From: Aneurinibacillus sp. Ricciae_BoGa-3
GTDB lineage: Bacteria > Bacillota > Bacilli > Aneurinibacillales > Aneurinibacillaceae
Direction: 5' to 3'
Length of the DNA: 64,000 nucleotides
NCBI RefSeq assembly: GCF_028421645.1
Contig: NZ_CP116887.1
Coordinates: forward strand, 3,536,001 to 3,600,000
Shown one piece after another: positions 8,435 to 16,938 of this stretch. Below the pieces are notes generated by a model. That model was not told where the DNA came from and searched no databases. It saw only the letters and a program-made list of their open reading frames with translations. Made by a program: the position numbers and the translations under genes. The first letter of the stretch is position 1. Every line of letters begins with the position of its first letter.

Positions 8435-10192
8435 TTAGACACTTACATGAGATTTGTTTTCATTAGGTGAATAAATGTCAAGAATATTCCAATGTCCGGT
8501 CGTCGGAACTGGATTGTTTAGCATAGCGACATCAATGACAACCGGCTTATTGGATTCAATTGCCCGTTTAAGCGCAGGCTTAAATTCCGCTGCGGACCCA
8601 ATCTTAATGCCTGCTACGCCATACCCGTGGGCAATGGCCGCGAAATCCGGAGAATAGACCTCGCCATCTTTCTTAAATACCGTGCCATATGTGGTGTCAT
8701 AGTGGGCTTTTTGCAGACCGGCAATGGTACCGAACGCACCATTGTTCATAATGACCCAGACGACCGGGATGTTTTCTTCAACAGCTGTAGCCAGCACCGA
8801 AGGATTCTGGCCGAAACCACCATCCCCAACCAGGGAAACAACCACCCGATCCGGTTGTGCCAGTTTAGCTCCTAAAGCGGCCGGAGCACCAAATCCCATC
8901 GTACAAAAGCCTCCAGGCGTTAATATCGTACCTGCTTCATATACGGGGAACTGCTGCCCAACCCCATTCTTGTTCCAGCCTACGTCGGTTGTAATAAAAG
9001 CATCTTTCGGCAGTACTTCCCGTACCTCTTCCAGGATGCGCTCCGGTTGCATGGGGTACGAATTGCTTGAAATATTTTGTTTGTTGCTGTTCCTGAATTG
9101 TTCACGGTAAGCAGCAATTTCCTGTTTGAGCGCCTCATTCTGCAATCCGTTGGGCAGAATTTTCTTCGCTACGCGGTTCAAAACGGTCAATGCCTGCTTC
9201 AAATCCGCAACTGCACCGATTTCAACTGGATAATTTCTTCCGATTTCGTTCGGATCAATGTCAATATGAATTAATTTGGTCGGCGGGAAATTAAAGGTGT
9301 ATTCCGGCTCCCAAGAACTCGAATCGGCTTCGGCAAAGCGAGTGCCTAACGCGAAGATATAGTCAGCCTGCTTGCATTTATCATTGATAAATTGCGTGCC
9401 CCAGAATCCTGTCATTCCCAGCGTGAAGGGATGATCATCTGACACAGCCCCTTTGCCCATCAGTGAATAGGCTACAGGAATACTTAAATGGTCTACAAAT
9501 TCCCTTAATTCTTCGGAAGCGTTAGCGAGCATAATCCCGCCACCCACATAAAGAAGAGGATTCTTAGCGTTGATAAGCGTTTCAACAATTCTTGTTGCCG
9601 TTTCATCGTCAATCGACGGTTTGTGTAACGTTTTCGTATGATTATCCAGTTTTTCAAAGAGAGCCACATCTACTTCTTTCGAGAAAATATCCATGGGTAC
9701 AGACACAAGCACTGGCCCCGGCCTTCCGCTTTCCGCTAACTGGAACGCCTTCTCAATAATTTCAGGAAATAAATCCGCACGATCAACGCGCCACGCACGC
9801 TTCACGAATGGGCGATAAATTTCATATTGGGACGCATCGGCGTGCAAATTGATTTCCTGATGTGGATGCTTTCCGTAATAGTGACTCGGGATGTCACCAG
9901 CAATGACCACCATGGGAATTGAATCAAGCGCTGCGTTAGCTACGCCTGTAGCTGCGTTTGTTAGTCCAGGCCCCAGGTGACTCAACACCACCGCAGTCTG
10001 CTTCTTGGCACGGGCGTATCCATCAGCAGCATGGGCAGCAATTTGTTCATGCCGCACATTGATGAATTTAATGGGGCTGTTATCGAGCGCTGACAATACA
10101 GCGATGTTGGTATGTCCGCAAAGGCCAAAGATATGTTCGACCCCTCTGTTTTCGAGATACTTTACCAGTTGATGAGATATTAGGTCTTTCAT
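8435..10192 (-). CDS. Thiamine-diphosphate-dependent enzyme, acetolactate-synthase-like
   Basis: 585-aa three-domain ThDP enzyme. The N-terminal pyrimidine-binding domain has the catalytic Glu in NVRHEQIAAHAADGYAR (about residue 50). The central domain follows, and the C-terminal pyrophosphate domain has the GDGGFGQN...MNNGAFG motif that binds Mg and ThDP. Members decarboxylate 2-oxo acids, ligate carbons or hydrolyse cyclic diketones (IolD). RBS GAGGAGG lies just upstream of ATG 10192. It sits between the aldehyde dehydrogenase and CoA-transferase genes, so decarboxylation to an aldehyde is one reasonable guess. It is not the biosynthetic acetolactate synthase: no small subunit and no ilv genes are nearby. 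Confidence 0.85.
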   Translation of the reverse strand: MKDLISHQLVKYLENRGVEHIFGLCGHTNIAVLSALDNSPIKFINVRHEQIAAHAADGYARAKKQTAVVLSHLGPGLTNAATGVANAALDSIPMVVIAGDIPSHYYGKHPHQEINLHADASQYEIYRPFVKRAWRVDRADLFPEIIEKAFQLAESGRPGPVLVSVPMDIFSKEVDVALFEKLDNHTKTLHKPSIDDETATRIVETLINAKNPLLYVGGGIMLANASEELREFVDHLSIPVAYSLMGKGAVSDDHPFTLGMTGFWGTQFINDKCKQADYIFALGTRFAEADSSSWEPEYTFNFPPTKLIHIDIDPNEIGRNYPVEIGAVADLKQALTVLNRVAKKILPNGLQNEALKQEIAAYREQFRNSNKQNISSNSYPMQPERILEEVREVLPKDAFITTDVGWNKNGVGQQFPVYEAGTILTPGGFCTMGFGAPAALGAKLAQPDRVVVSLVGDGGFGQNPSVLATAVEENIPVVWVIMNNGAFGTIAGLQKAHYDTTYGTVFKKDGEVYSPDFAAIAHGYGVAGIKIGSAAEFKPALKRAIESNKPVVIDVAMLNNPVPTTGHWNILDIYSPNENKSHVSV

Positions 10193-10235
10193 TTTTAAGC
10201 CTCCTCATTTAAAATTAATAGTTGAAGAAAACCAA

Positions 10236-11690
10236 TCAATTAGGAAGTTGAAACACGATCATTTTTGTTTCCGTCATATCTTCTAGAGCATAACGAGGAC
10301 CTTCCCGTCCAATCCCGCTGTTCTTCACTCCACCATATGGCCAATGATCCAGTCTAAAATTAGACGTGCCATTAAGTACTACGCCTCCTACTTCCAGGGC
10401 ATGGGCAACCTTATAAGCAAGATCCATTCGGTTCGTAAACAGGCCGGCTTGAAGGCCAAAGCAGGAATCATTGGTCTCCTGAATTGCTTCCTCAATGGTT
10501 TCGTAACGAATGATGCTTACAACCGGACCAAAAACTTCCTGGCAAACAACTTTACTATGTTTCGGTGGATTTAATAGGACAGTGGGCACTACTGTCGCTC
10601 CGCTTCTATGGCCGCCATACACCAGTTCTGCACCTAAATGAATCGATTCTTCAATCCATTCCATGACACGCTCCGCTGCATTTGTCCCTACCAAACAACC
10701 AACATCGGTATCTGGAAGAAGAGGATCCCCAATTTTCAATTTTGCTACTTCTCTTTTTAGAAGGTCGGTAAATGCCGGTACGACAGATTGATGTACGTAA
10801 ATTCGTTGAACAGAAATGCAGCTTTGCCCCGAATTGCTAAAGCCTGTTCTTGCACACATGGCTGCAGCACGATCCAAATCCGCATCTTCATGGATAATGG
10901 TTGATGCATTTCCGCCGAGCTCCAGGAGCACTTTTTTCATACCGGCCAGTTCACATATATTTCGTCCGGCGGTAACTCCGCCCGTAAAAGAAATGACATT
11001 TACGCGATCGTCTTTCACAATTTGCTGTCCAATTTCTACTCCGCCGAGAACCATGTTGATCGCATGATGAGGAAATCCTGCTCTTAGCAACAGTTTCAAA
11101 AGTTCAGTAGCGATTAGAGCTGTTTGCGGGGCAGGTTTTAATACCAGGCTGTTTCCAGCGGCAAATGCCGGGCCGACCTTATGGCAAACAAGGTTGAGTG
11201 GCGCATTAAAGGGGGTAATGGCGCCCACGACGCCAACTGGAACACGAAATGTGGCAGCAATGGCCCTCGTTCCTCTTTCGGATGCATCTCCCTGCAATGT
11301 TTCACCAAACAATCTTTTGGCCTCTTCGGCAGATTGCTCTAGCGTTTCAATGGAACGTGATACTTCATCAAGCGTATTCTTTAATGGTTTGCCTAGCTCA
11401 AGAGAAATGAGCGCAGCAAACTTCTCTTTCTCCTCTTCTAGTAATGCGGCAGCCGTTTTTAGGATTTTTGCCCGCTTATTCGATGGAATATTTGCCATTT
11501 CCTTTTTAGCAGCATGCGCGCAAGCTAGTGCATCCTCAACGTCCTCTTTAGTGGCTAAAAATTGCTCTCCAATGACTTCGCCTGAATAGGGGCTTTTTAT
11601 TTGAAGCGTTTCTCTATCCGAGCCAATCCAGTTTCCGTTAATATAAGATTGCGCCTGTTTCGTGATCTGCTCCACCTGTTTGATACTCAT
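10236..11690 (-). CDS. NAD(P)-dependent aldehyde dehydrogenase
   Basis: 484-aa aldehyde dehydrogenase with the catalytic Glu257 in LLELGGN, the nucleophile Cys291 in NSGQSC, the ITPFNAPLN cofactor stretch and the EVFGPVV motif. It oxidises an aldehyde to the acid. Its start overlaps the stop of the citryl-CoA-lyase-like gene by 4 nt (ATGA), so the two are translationally coupled. The partner aldehyde is probably made by the neighbouring thiamine enzyme; this is inference from order. Confidence 0.9.
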   Translation of the reverse strand: MSIKQVEQITKQAQSYINGNWIGSDRETLQIKSPYSGEVIGEQFLATKEDVEDALACAHAAKKEMANIPSNKRAKILKTAAALLEEEKEKFAALISLELGKPLKNTLDEVSRSIETLEQSAEEAKRLFGETLQGDASERGTRAIAATFRVPVGVVGAITPFNAPLNLVCHKVGPAFAAGNSLVLKPAPQTALIATELLKLLLRAGFPHHAINMVLGGVEIGQQIVKDDRVNVISFTGGVTAGRNICELAGMKKVLLELGGNASTIIHEDADLDRAAAMCARTGFSNSGQSCISVQRIYVHQSVVPAFTDLLKREVAKLKIGDPLLPDTDVGCLVGTNAAERVMEWIEESIHLGAELVYGGHRSGATVVPTVLLNPPKHSKVVCQEVFGPVVSIIRYETIEEAIQETNDSCFGLQAGLFTNRMDLAYKVAHALEVGGVVLNGTSNFRLDHWPYGGVKNSGIGREGPRYALEDMTETKMIVFQLPN

Positions 11691-12535
11691 ACTTTTTCAC
11701 CCTCTTTTTCTAAGTGCCTGATAGAAGGGCCGGAATACTGAACCAGATCATCCCGGTTCGGACAAGGCCCTTTAATTAATACGCCGTTCTTCAGCTCTTC
11801 AAAAGCGTGTGCAACAATTCCCATCCCCCGTGACAGGGCGAATATTCCTTTTGCCGCTTCTGCTGGAATCGCTAACTCGCACTGAATAGCGGCGGATACC
11901 CCATCTACATTCATCGTCATTTTCTTCTTTTTCTTTTCTTCCAGAATAGCTCTATACTCTTCCGCGATTCTCAAGTACGTGCCTGAGATTTCACCTTCTT
12001 CTACTAACGAATGCGCCAGATGATAGAGCCTTGTTACACGCGGATCATCATCGTGCAGCTGGTGGCCAATTCCCGGCAATTTTTCTTTGTCCTTTTGTAA
12101 CCGCTCAAATTGTTCCCTCGCTACAAGCGCTACGGTGCTTGCGGTGCCCACAAGTTGGTTCGTTGCATAAAATAGTTTCATCGCTTTTTCAGCGGCGCCT
12201 CCATGGATATCGCCTAATAGATTGATGCCAGTAGCTACACAGGAATTAAAGGAAATGCCACATGTGGCTGCCATTCTGGCCGCCGCAATGGATGGGGCCC
12301 GCGGTCCGTGGTCCGCGCCTGCCACAAGAACGCTTTCAAGCAACCGGGCCTTCTTCTCACTAAGAATGTCTCCACATAGAAGAAAATAAAGCATTTGACT
12401 GTACGAGAAGTTTCCAATTAACTCTTCAATTGGATAACCTCGAATTATAATTTCATTTTTCTTAATATTGCTGATAGACGTATCCCACCAAACAGCTCCA
12501 TTAGAATACGCTTCCAAAGCGCTTCTTCCTGCCAT
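11687..12535 (-). CDS. Citrate-synthase superfamily, citryl-CoA-lyase-like enzyme
   Basis: 282-aa protein, much shorter than citrate synthase (about 370-430 aa) and of the length of the citryl-CoA-lyase group. The catalytic triad of the superfamily is conserved: His111 in GDIHGGA, a His in PGIGHQLHDDDPR (residues 158/161) and Asp211 in NVDGVSAAI. It should make or cleave a 3-hydroxy-acyl-CoA C-C bond with release of acetyl-CoA or a similar unit. RBS AGGAGGG. Downstream overlap with the aldehyde dehydrogenase gene indicates one operon. Paired with the CoA-transferase, a role as the final cleavage step is plausible. Confidence 0.75.
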   Translation of the reverse strand: MAGRSALEAYSNGAVWWDTSISNIKKNEIIIRGYPIEELIGNFSYSQMLYFLLCGDILSEKKARLLESVLVAGADHGPRAPSIAAARMAATCGISFNSCVATGINLLGDIHGGAAEKAMKLFYATNQLVGTASTVALVAREQFERLQKDKEKLPGIGHQLHDDDPRVTRLYHLAHSLVEEGEISGTYLRIAEEYRAILEEKKKKKMTMNVDGVSAAIQCELAIPAEAAKGIFALSRGMGIVAHAFEELKNGVLIKGPCPNRDDLVQYSGPSIRHLEKEGEKV

Positions 12536-12646
12536 GCTTACCCTCCTAAAATCATTGATCGCTTGAAAAAACAGATAAAAATAATGGGGTTCTACCTTCT
12601 ACAGAATAGACCATTATGATTTGCCTTTTTTACAATCCATACACGT

Positions 12647-13084
12647 TCATCGTGCCGCCGCTAGGGCTCCTCTCAGGCCAAGGAGATAGCTATCAACCCC
12701 AAATCCGCAGATTTGGCCCTTTACAATTTCAGCGAACACAGAATGATGCCTAAACTCTTCCCTGGCGTGAACATTGGACATATGAATCTCAACAATCGGA
12801 ACCGTGAGAATGGCAAGGGCATCCCGAATGCCGTAACTGTAATGCGTCCATGCCCCGGCATTGATGATAACGGCATCCTTTTTCTCGAGAAATGCCTGAT
12901 GAATCCTCTCACACATTTCACCCTCATGATTGGTGTGAAAGGTCTCTACCTCCACTCCCAACTCTTGTGCAAGATCACCCAGTTGCTCGTTAATCTGTTC
13001 AAGAGTGATCGTTCCATATTGTACAGGGTCCCTCATTCCAAACATATTGTGGTTGATTCCATGGAGCATAAGAATCTTTTTCAT
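12647..13084 (-). CDS. aroQ: Type II 3-dehydroquinate dehydratase family protein
   Basis: 145 aa, the normal length of type II dehydroquinase. All catalytic positions known from the M. tuberculosis enzyme are present: Asn11, Arg18, Tyr23, Asn75, His81, His101 and Arg112. The first motif is HGINHNMFG instead of NGPNLNLLG, a departure in the substrate loop. RBS AGGAGGAG. No other shikimate-pathway gene is nearby. Its place inside a catabolic operon suggests a degradative dehydration of a quinate-like cyclic hydroxy acid, or a related substrate, rather than aromatic biosynthesis. Confidence 0.8.
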   Translation of the reverse strand: MKKILMLHGINHNMFGMRDPVQYGTITLEQINEQLGDLAQELGVEVETFHTNHEGEMCERIHQAFLEKKDAVIINAGAWTHYSYGIRDALAILTVPIVEIHMSNVHAREEFRHHSVFAEIVKGQICGFGVDSYLLGLRGALAAAR

Positions 13085-13176
13085 ATAATCTCCTCCTAAA
13101 CGTTAAACAGCTGAGCTTGCCTGTTGTTCTATGTCAATAAAAAACGTTGCCACCCAAAAACGTTGTATTCAACATC

Positions 13177-14013
13177 CTAGAAACCAGAGATATTTTGCAT
13201 GCGGGGGTGAGCGGCGAGATAGTCCTTTGCCGAATGCAAACAGCGCCGCGCAAATTCTTCATAACCTAATTCCTGGGCACGCTTAACGTTTGGCAGCTCA
13301 ATCGAACAAGGGATTTCGGGAATCCGGTTCACGATACTTGCAACATCAATACCATCCTCATTTAAATACAAACGCTCCTCACGAAGGATGCGGGTCATCT
13401 CTTGCTTCCATCCTGGAATCTCCGCCGGCGCATTGCACAGATGGAGGAAACGAAACCATTCGCGGGGTACCGCGTCTAAATCCTCAACCCTGTCTCTTGA
13501 TCGATGGAAATGATGAACATCGATCATCAGGCCGGCATTTTCCCGATTTACGGTGCGAAGAACGTCAAGTGCACCTGCAAGGTTGTAGACGCTGGCAATG
13601 GGAACGAATTCCAATTCGATCGTCAGTCCGAACGGTCTCGCCAGATCGCAAAGTTCAGCAAAGCGTTCGATAGCAAAATGGCGATCATCCGTCCAGATGC
13701 TGCTCAAGACATGGCGTCCGCCAAGTTCCGCAGCGGCTTCCATAGCGGGCAAATAACGTTTCGGATCGACGCCGTCATAGATGCGTGCCAGCTCGATGTC
13801 GAGCAGCTGGACGCCGGTCTCGGCAAGCGCCGTTTTTGTTTGCCGCAGCATCTCTTTATTTTCAGCCAATCCATAGTTGGGCTCACCTGGCAGGCCCATG
13901 TAGATCGGGCGAAAGCTGACAAAATCATAGCCAGCGCGCGCGGCGATGTAAGTCATTTCCGGTGGTGGACACCCTAGCACGGTAAGGTGGGCTAGCGAAA
14001 ATTGTCTGGTCAT
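13177..14013 (-). CDS. TIM-barrel sugar-phosphate isomerase/epimerase family
   Basis: 278-aa xylose-isomerase-like TIM barrel. Metal-ligand candidates are the acidic residues and histidines in TIELEFVP, MIDVHHFHRSRD and CSIELPN. The family includes IolE/IolH, hydroxypyruvate isomerase and 3-dehydroshikimate dehydratase. I start it at ATG 14013, where GGAGGAA is well placed; a longer frame to 14064 lacks an RBS. It is the first gene of the minus-strand operon and shares the run with the dehydroquinase-like enzyme 92 bp downstream. Reaction uncertain. Confidence 0.8.
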   Translation of the reverse strand: MTRQFSLAHLTVLGCPPPEMTYIAARAGYDFVSFRPIYMGLPGEPNYGLAENKEMLRQTKTALAETGVQLLDIELARIYDGVDPKRYLPAMEAAAELGGRHVLSSIWTDDRHFAIERFAELCDLARPFGLTIELEFVPIASVYNLAGALDVLRTVNRENAGLMIDVHHFHRSRDRVEDLDAVPREWFRFLHLCNAPAEIPGWKQEMTRILREERLYLNEDGIDVASIVNRIPEIPCSIELPNVKRAQELGYEEFARRCLHSAKDYLAAHPRMQNISGF

Positions 14014-14208
14014 CTTCTGATTCCTCCAATCAAGCGGTAATGCTATACAAGTGAATTCCTTCATTAATGCTCAGGATGAAAGGGATTACATTCTTTTCGA
14101 ACGAAATGGTAAAACATTTTAAATACTTATTTGATAGGCATTGATGGCTTATCTATTTTTTAATTTGTACCCTTTTCTGAATTATAATTTCTTTTTATCT
14201 ATTAATAA

Positions 14209-14248
14209 AATTACTAAAAATCATCATTTCCATGATTTTTAGTAATGC
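14209..14248. promoter_or_regulatory. Palindromic operator candidate, copy 1
   Basis: A perfect 14-bp inverted repeat ATTACTAAAAATCA (14210-14223) / TGATTTTTAGTAAT (14233-14246) with a 9-nt centre CATTTCCA-type. It lies about 195 bp upstream of the TIM-barrel start. It lacks a T tail and a GC-rich stem, so it is not a terminator. A close relative lies at 15886-15923 upstream of the next unit. It could be the binding site of the cluster's LysR protein or another regulator. Confidence 0.5.
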
Positions 14249-14320
14249 CTATTAGAAACATCGAATGACATATAATCAGTCAACTTAAACGGGATAGCCG
14301 TGTACTGCTGCCAGGTAAAA

Positions 14321-14362
14321 CGAAAACAGTGATCCCAGTTTTAACTAGGATCACTGTTTTCG
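14321..14362 (-). terminator. Terminator after the thioesterase gene
   Basis: Perfect 15-bp stem CGAAAACAGTGATCC (14321-14335) / GGATCACTGTTTTCG (14348-14362). On the minus strand it is followed by TTTTACC, 35 bp past the thioesterase stop. Confidence 0.85.
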
Positions 14363-14397
14363 TTTGCAAATGAACTTTTCATGTTCGGTATACTCGT

Positions 14398-14790
14398 TTA
14401 TTTTGTATTCAAGATCATAAAGGTACCGGTGCCTACTGCCACCAGGTCTCCATTGGAATCAAAGATTTCGGCCTGCCCGAACGCCAGTGATTTACCGCGA
14501 TGATAGAGTTTGGACTTGGCAACCAGGTATTCTCCATGCGCAGGGCGGATATAGTTAATTTTCAACTCTACTGTTGGGGAAATTTCCTCTTCTGAAAGCA
14601 CAGAGCGTACAGCAGAACCGACCGCTCCATCGATGAGTGTCGCCAGTACCCCTCCATGAACAGACCCTCTTCTTTGATGCAATTCCGGCGTGATATCAAG
14701 TCGTAATTCGGCATGTGCTTCCTCTATCTTTGTTTCCTTCATTCCAATATAATCCCAAAAAGGAGTCATTCCCGGTTCTGTCTTTCTCAT
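14398..14790 (-). CDS. PaaI-type hotdog-fold thioesterase
   Basis: 130-aa hotdog protein with the family signature HGGVLATLIDGAVGSAV (catalytic-loop Asp at about residue 55). It hydrolyses acyl-CoA thioesters, often aromatic or hydroxy-acyl. The RBS is GGGGAG. ATG 14790 overlaps the end of the decayed oxidoreductase frame by 4 nt, showing they were once one operon. With the CoA-transferase nearby it may relieve CoA-trapping in the same pathway. Confidence 0.8.
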   Translation of the reverse strand: MRKTEPGMTPFWDYIGMKETKIEEAHAELRLDITPELHQRRGSVHGGVLATLIDGAVGSAVRSVLSEEEISPTVELKINYIRPAHGEYLVAKSKLYHRGKSLAFGQAEIFDSNGDLVAVGTGTFMILNTK

Positions 14791-15706
14791 TTTACGCTCC
14801 CCGAAGCTGGCGAAGTTAATGCATTTATGCGCTGATTAATATAAACTTTCTGCCCGGTTTCAGCAGACTTTTTAATCGCGTTTACCACCTTAAAGGTTTC
14901 AAGAGAGTCGATCCCTGATACAAGCGGTTCCATTTGGCCCCTCAATACATCAACAAAATGTAACAACTCCGCATTCATTGGATCGTTTTCCTCTACATCA
15001 ATTTGTTCGACTGCTAATTTATGTTCCCAACCGTACTGATCTTCCTCATAGGTGTATACATTAAAGCTCGGGAAAGCTATGCTTCCTTTTGTACCAAAGA
15101 AGTAGTAGCAATTTTCGTCATATAAACACTGTCTATGTTTATGTCTGTTACGTATCTCAGGTTGTCGATATCGTGAATCCCATAATAAGAAGAGGGCCAC
15201 CTCCGGGGGAAACTCTCCAGTTTTCTTCGAAGTATGGTCGTTTTTTGGCAAGAACCCACATCATGTTAACGCCTACGAGATCACCAATTACGCCTGAAGG
15301 AAAGAACTTCTTTTAACTTTTTGATTCTACTAGAAAAACGCCGATGGTGCCCAACCATTAACTTTACATTATTTTGCGCACATTCTTCAATCATTGCTTC
15401 TCCATCTTCAATGGTATCAGCAATTGGTTTCTCTACCAGAACATGTATCCCCTTATTGGCGCATATCTCCGTTGCTTCCCGATGCAAACGATTAGGCAGG
15501 GTCACAATTACGCCATCCAGATTACATTCATTAATCAAATCCTTGTAATCTGCATATAAAGGTACATTTAGGGCCTTCGCTCTTTGTATCGATAATTCGT
15601 TATTACCAGCAACAGCCACCAGTTCTACCCCTGGTAGGTTTAAAGCATCCATTGCAAACTTATATCCATGGTTCATACCCTGTATAGCTATCTTAACTTT
15701 CTTCAT
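14787..15706 (-). pseudogene. Gfo/Idh/MocA-family dehydrogenase, multiply frameshifted
   Basis: The N-terminal 135 codons from ATG 15706 encode a normal Rossmann half with VLVEKPIADT. The frame is lost at about 15297 (TCCTTCAGG where TCCTCAGG would continue as SSGVIGDLVGV). It continues in a second frame through PYFEENWRVSPGGGP and in a third through GIHDIDNLRYVTDINIDSVY. It then jumps to ENCYYFFGTKGSIAFPSF...YINQRINALTSPASGSVK. Three frame changes and an apparent loss of some 50-70 codons make it non-functional. It is related to inositol dehydrogenases. It shares an ATGA overlap with the thioesterase gene. Confidence 0.8.
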
Positions 15707-15885
15707 TACAACCGCATCCTCCTTATACTTTCTATTAACTCATTTCTACCAATCATAATTCGTTGTCTTCAGGCTGCATTTTGCTTTCGGCGTACGTATC
15801 AATAATAAATACGACACTTCGATTAAAATATTTTGATTATTATGTATATAATAAAACCATAATTCATCTTAACCTGATAATTAAA

Positions 15886-15923
15886 TAATTAAAACTCATC
15901 ATTTCAATGATTTTTACGAATGC
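15886..15923. promoter_or_regulatory. Palindromic operator candidate, copy 2
   Basis: The sequence around TCATCATTTCAATGATTTTT matches the copy at 14209-14248 closely (about 30 of 38 positions by eye). The arms are TAAAACTCA / TGATTTTTA, with one mismatch. It lies about 180 bp upstream of the decayed dehydrogenase start, nearly the same distance as copy 1 from its gene. The rest of 15707-16094 is AT-rich and shows no gene. Confidence 0.5.
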
Positions 15924-16095
15924 TTCTTCATATAAATTTTCATGATTCAAATTAAACGCAAGATGCAATCAAAAAAATGCATAGTATCTTAGCTATTCAT
16001 ACCCATTGGTTGTGGATGATCAATGGATAATTTTTTTAAAGGTATTTCGTTCGTGAGTCATTTTTAATTATCTAATTATCGCACTAACTATTACA

Positions 16096-16131
16096 AGAAA
16101 AAAACCCTACTCATCACACGGAAGTAGGGTT
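16096..16131 (-). terminator. Terminator after the DoxX/short-peptide unit
   Basis: 9-bp stem AACCCTACT (16103-16111) / AGTAGGGTT (16123-16131). Read on the minus strand it is followed by a run of T residues, giving a strong intrinsic terminator. Confidence 0.85.
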
Positions 16132-16133
16132 CA

Positions 16134-16202
16134 TTATTTAAAATTATGAATTGGTATTCGCCAGAATTGGGTTGGCATGCTTCTGTTGTGAATATGTTGC
16201 AT
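16134..16202 (-). CDS. Possible 22-aa peptide gene
   Basis: A 22-codon frame (MQHIHNRSMP...) starts at ATG 16202. It has GAGGTGAT at 16219-16212, 9 nt upstream, and ends at TAA 16136-16134 directly before a strong terminator. It lies 132 bp downstream of the DoxX gene on the same strand. It is rich in His, Asn and Arg, with no membrane segment and no family I know. Good translation signals are the only support; it could be chance. Confidence 0.35.
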   Translation of the reverse strand: MQHIHNRSMPTQFWRIPIHNFK

Positions 16203-16334
16203 TCTTAAAACATCACCTCAATAATTTACTAAACACATCAACTTGTGAACATACCAGTCATCGTTTAACTGTCCATTCATTTGGCCAGGTAAAATAACCT
16301 CCCTTAAGCTTCTTTCACAATTTAACACGTAAAG

Positions 16335-16838
16335 TTAAAAATGAACTTTCTTATCTTTATGTTTAAATGTAAGGGTATAGTGGGCTTTTAACCAAGGAAT
16401 CATGTAACGGTCAAGTCCCCAGGTGTAGGCTGCAGCACCTGCGATGAGAAGCAAAACTGCGATAGTATACAAGATAGGGTTCGTACTTGTTGTTCCTGCC
16501 AGCATGAAGTTCAGGTTCATAAAAATTCCCGCAAACAGAGCAATGGTGGTAAATGCACCCAGAATGAGTCCGACCCCAATTAGAAATTCACCCCAAGGTA
16601 CAATGAAGTCAAACAACTCAACATTCGGGAGTGCAAATCCTCTTAGAAAGGCTGCATACCAGCCTTGTACTGCTGGATGTGCGCCACCAGCATTGGCAAT
16701 GGCCCCTTTCAAAAATCCGGTCGCATTAAAACCACCCATAAGTTTCTCCCAGCCACTTACAATCCATTCATACCCCAGCCAAAGTCGAACCAGTGTCCAC
16801 ACAGGAACCATATAGTGAGCTCTGTATTTTTGTAGCAT
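16335..16838 (-). CDS. DoxX-family membrane protein
   Basis: 167-aa DoxX-like protein with four hydrophobic segments. The typical N-terminal LVRLWLGYEWIVSGWEKL and FIVPWGEFLIGVGLILGAFTTIA motifs are present. Members are linked to thiol/quinone stress or respiratory electron transfer; the activity is unresolved. RBS AGGGGAT precedes ATG 16838. Upstream are an FNR-type box and a Shine-Dalgarno-like sequence at the predicted mRNA 5' end, which suggests expression under low oxygen. It is one of three DoxX genes in 12 kb. Confidence 0.85.
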   Translation of the reverse strand: MLQKYRAHYMVPVWTLVRLWLGYEWIVSGWEKLMGGFNATGFLKGAIANAGGAHPAVQGWYAAFLRGFALPNVELFDFIVPWGEFLIGVGLILGAFTTIALFAGIFMNLNFMLAGTTSTNPILYTIAVLLLIAGAAAYTWGLDRYMIPWLKAHYTLTFKHKDKKVHF

Positions 16839-16920
16839 GATGGTTATCCCCTTTCCACTCTACTTTTTGCTCAGCTTTCAACTTCGCCTGGTTCCTTATC
16901 TTGTTCACTTATGGTGGATT

Positions 16921-16931
16921 ATCACCTCCTT
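16921..16931 (-). promoter_or_regulatory. STAB-SD-like element at the doxX mRNA 5' end
   Basis: AAGGAGGTGAT, an 11-nt perfect match to the 16S rRNA 3' end, lies about 83 nt upstream of the doxX start codon. No start codon lies within normal spacing. Its position a few nucleotides after the predicted transcription start resembles the STAB-SD of cry3A mRNA, where ribosome binding blocks 5' decay. The role here is inference. Confidence 0.4.
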
Positions 16932-16938
16932 GTTTTCA

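Noticed and set aside
8435-10192. Oxalate degradation pair with the CaiB-type transferase
   Set aside because: The ThDP enzyme lacks a clear oxalyl-CoA decarboxylase signature, and the other genes (dehydroquinase, TIM barrel, ALDH) do not fit oxalate.
12647-13084. Biosynthetic shikimate-pathway AroQ
   Set aside because: No other aro gene is nearby and it lies inside a catabolic operon; the family is kept, the biosynthetic role is not.
16839-16931. A leader peptide starting at GTG after the AAGGAGGTGAT at 16931-16921
   Set aside because: The spacing to GTG is about 16 nt, far too long for initiation, and the frame looks non-coding.
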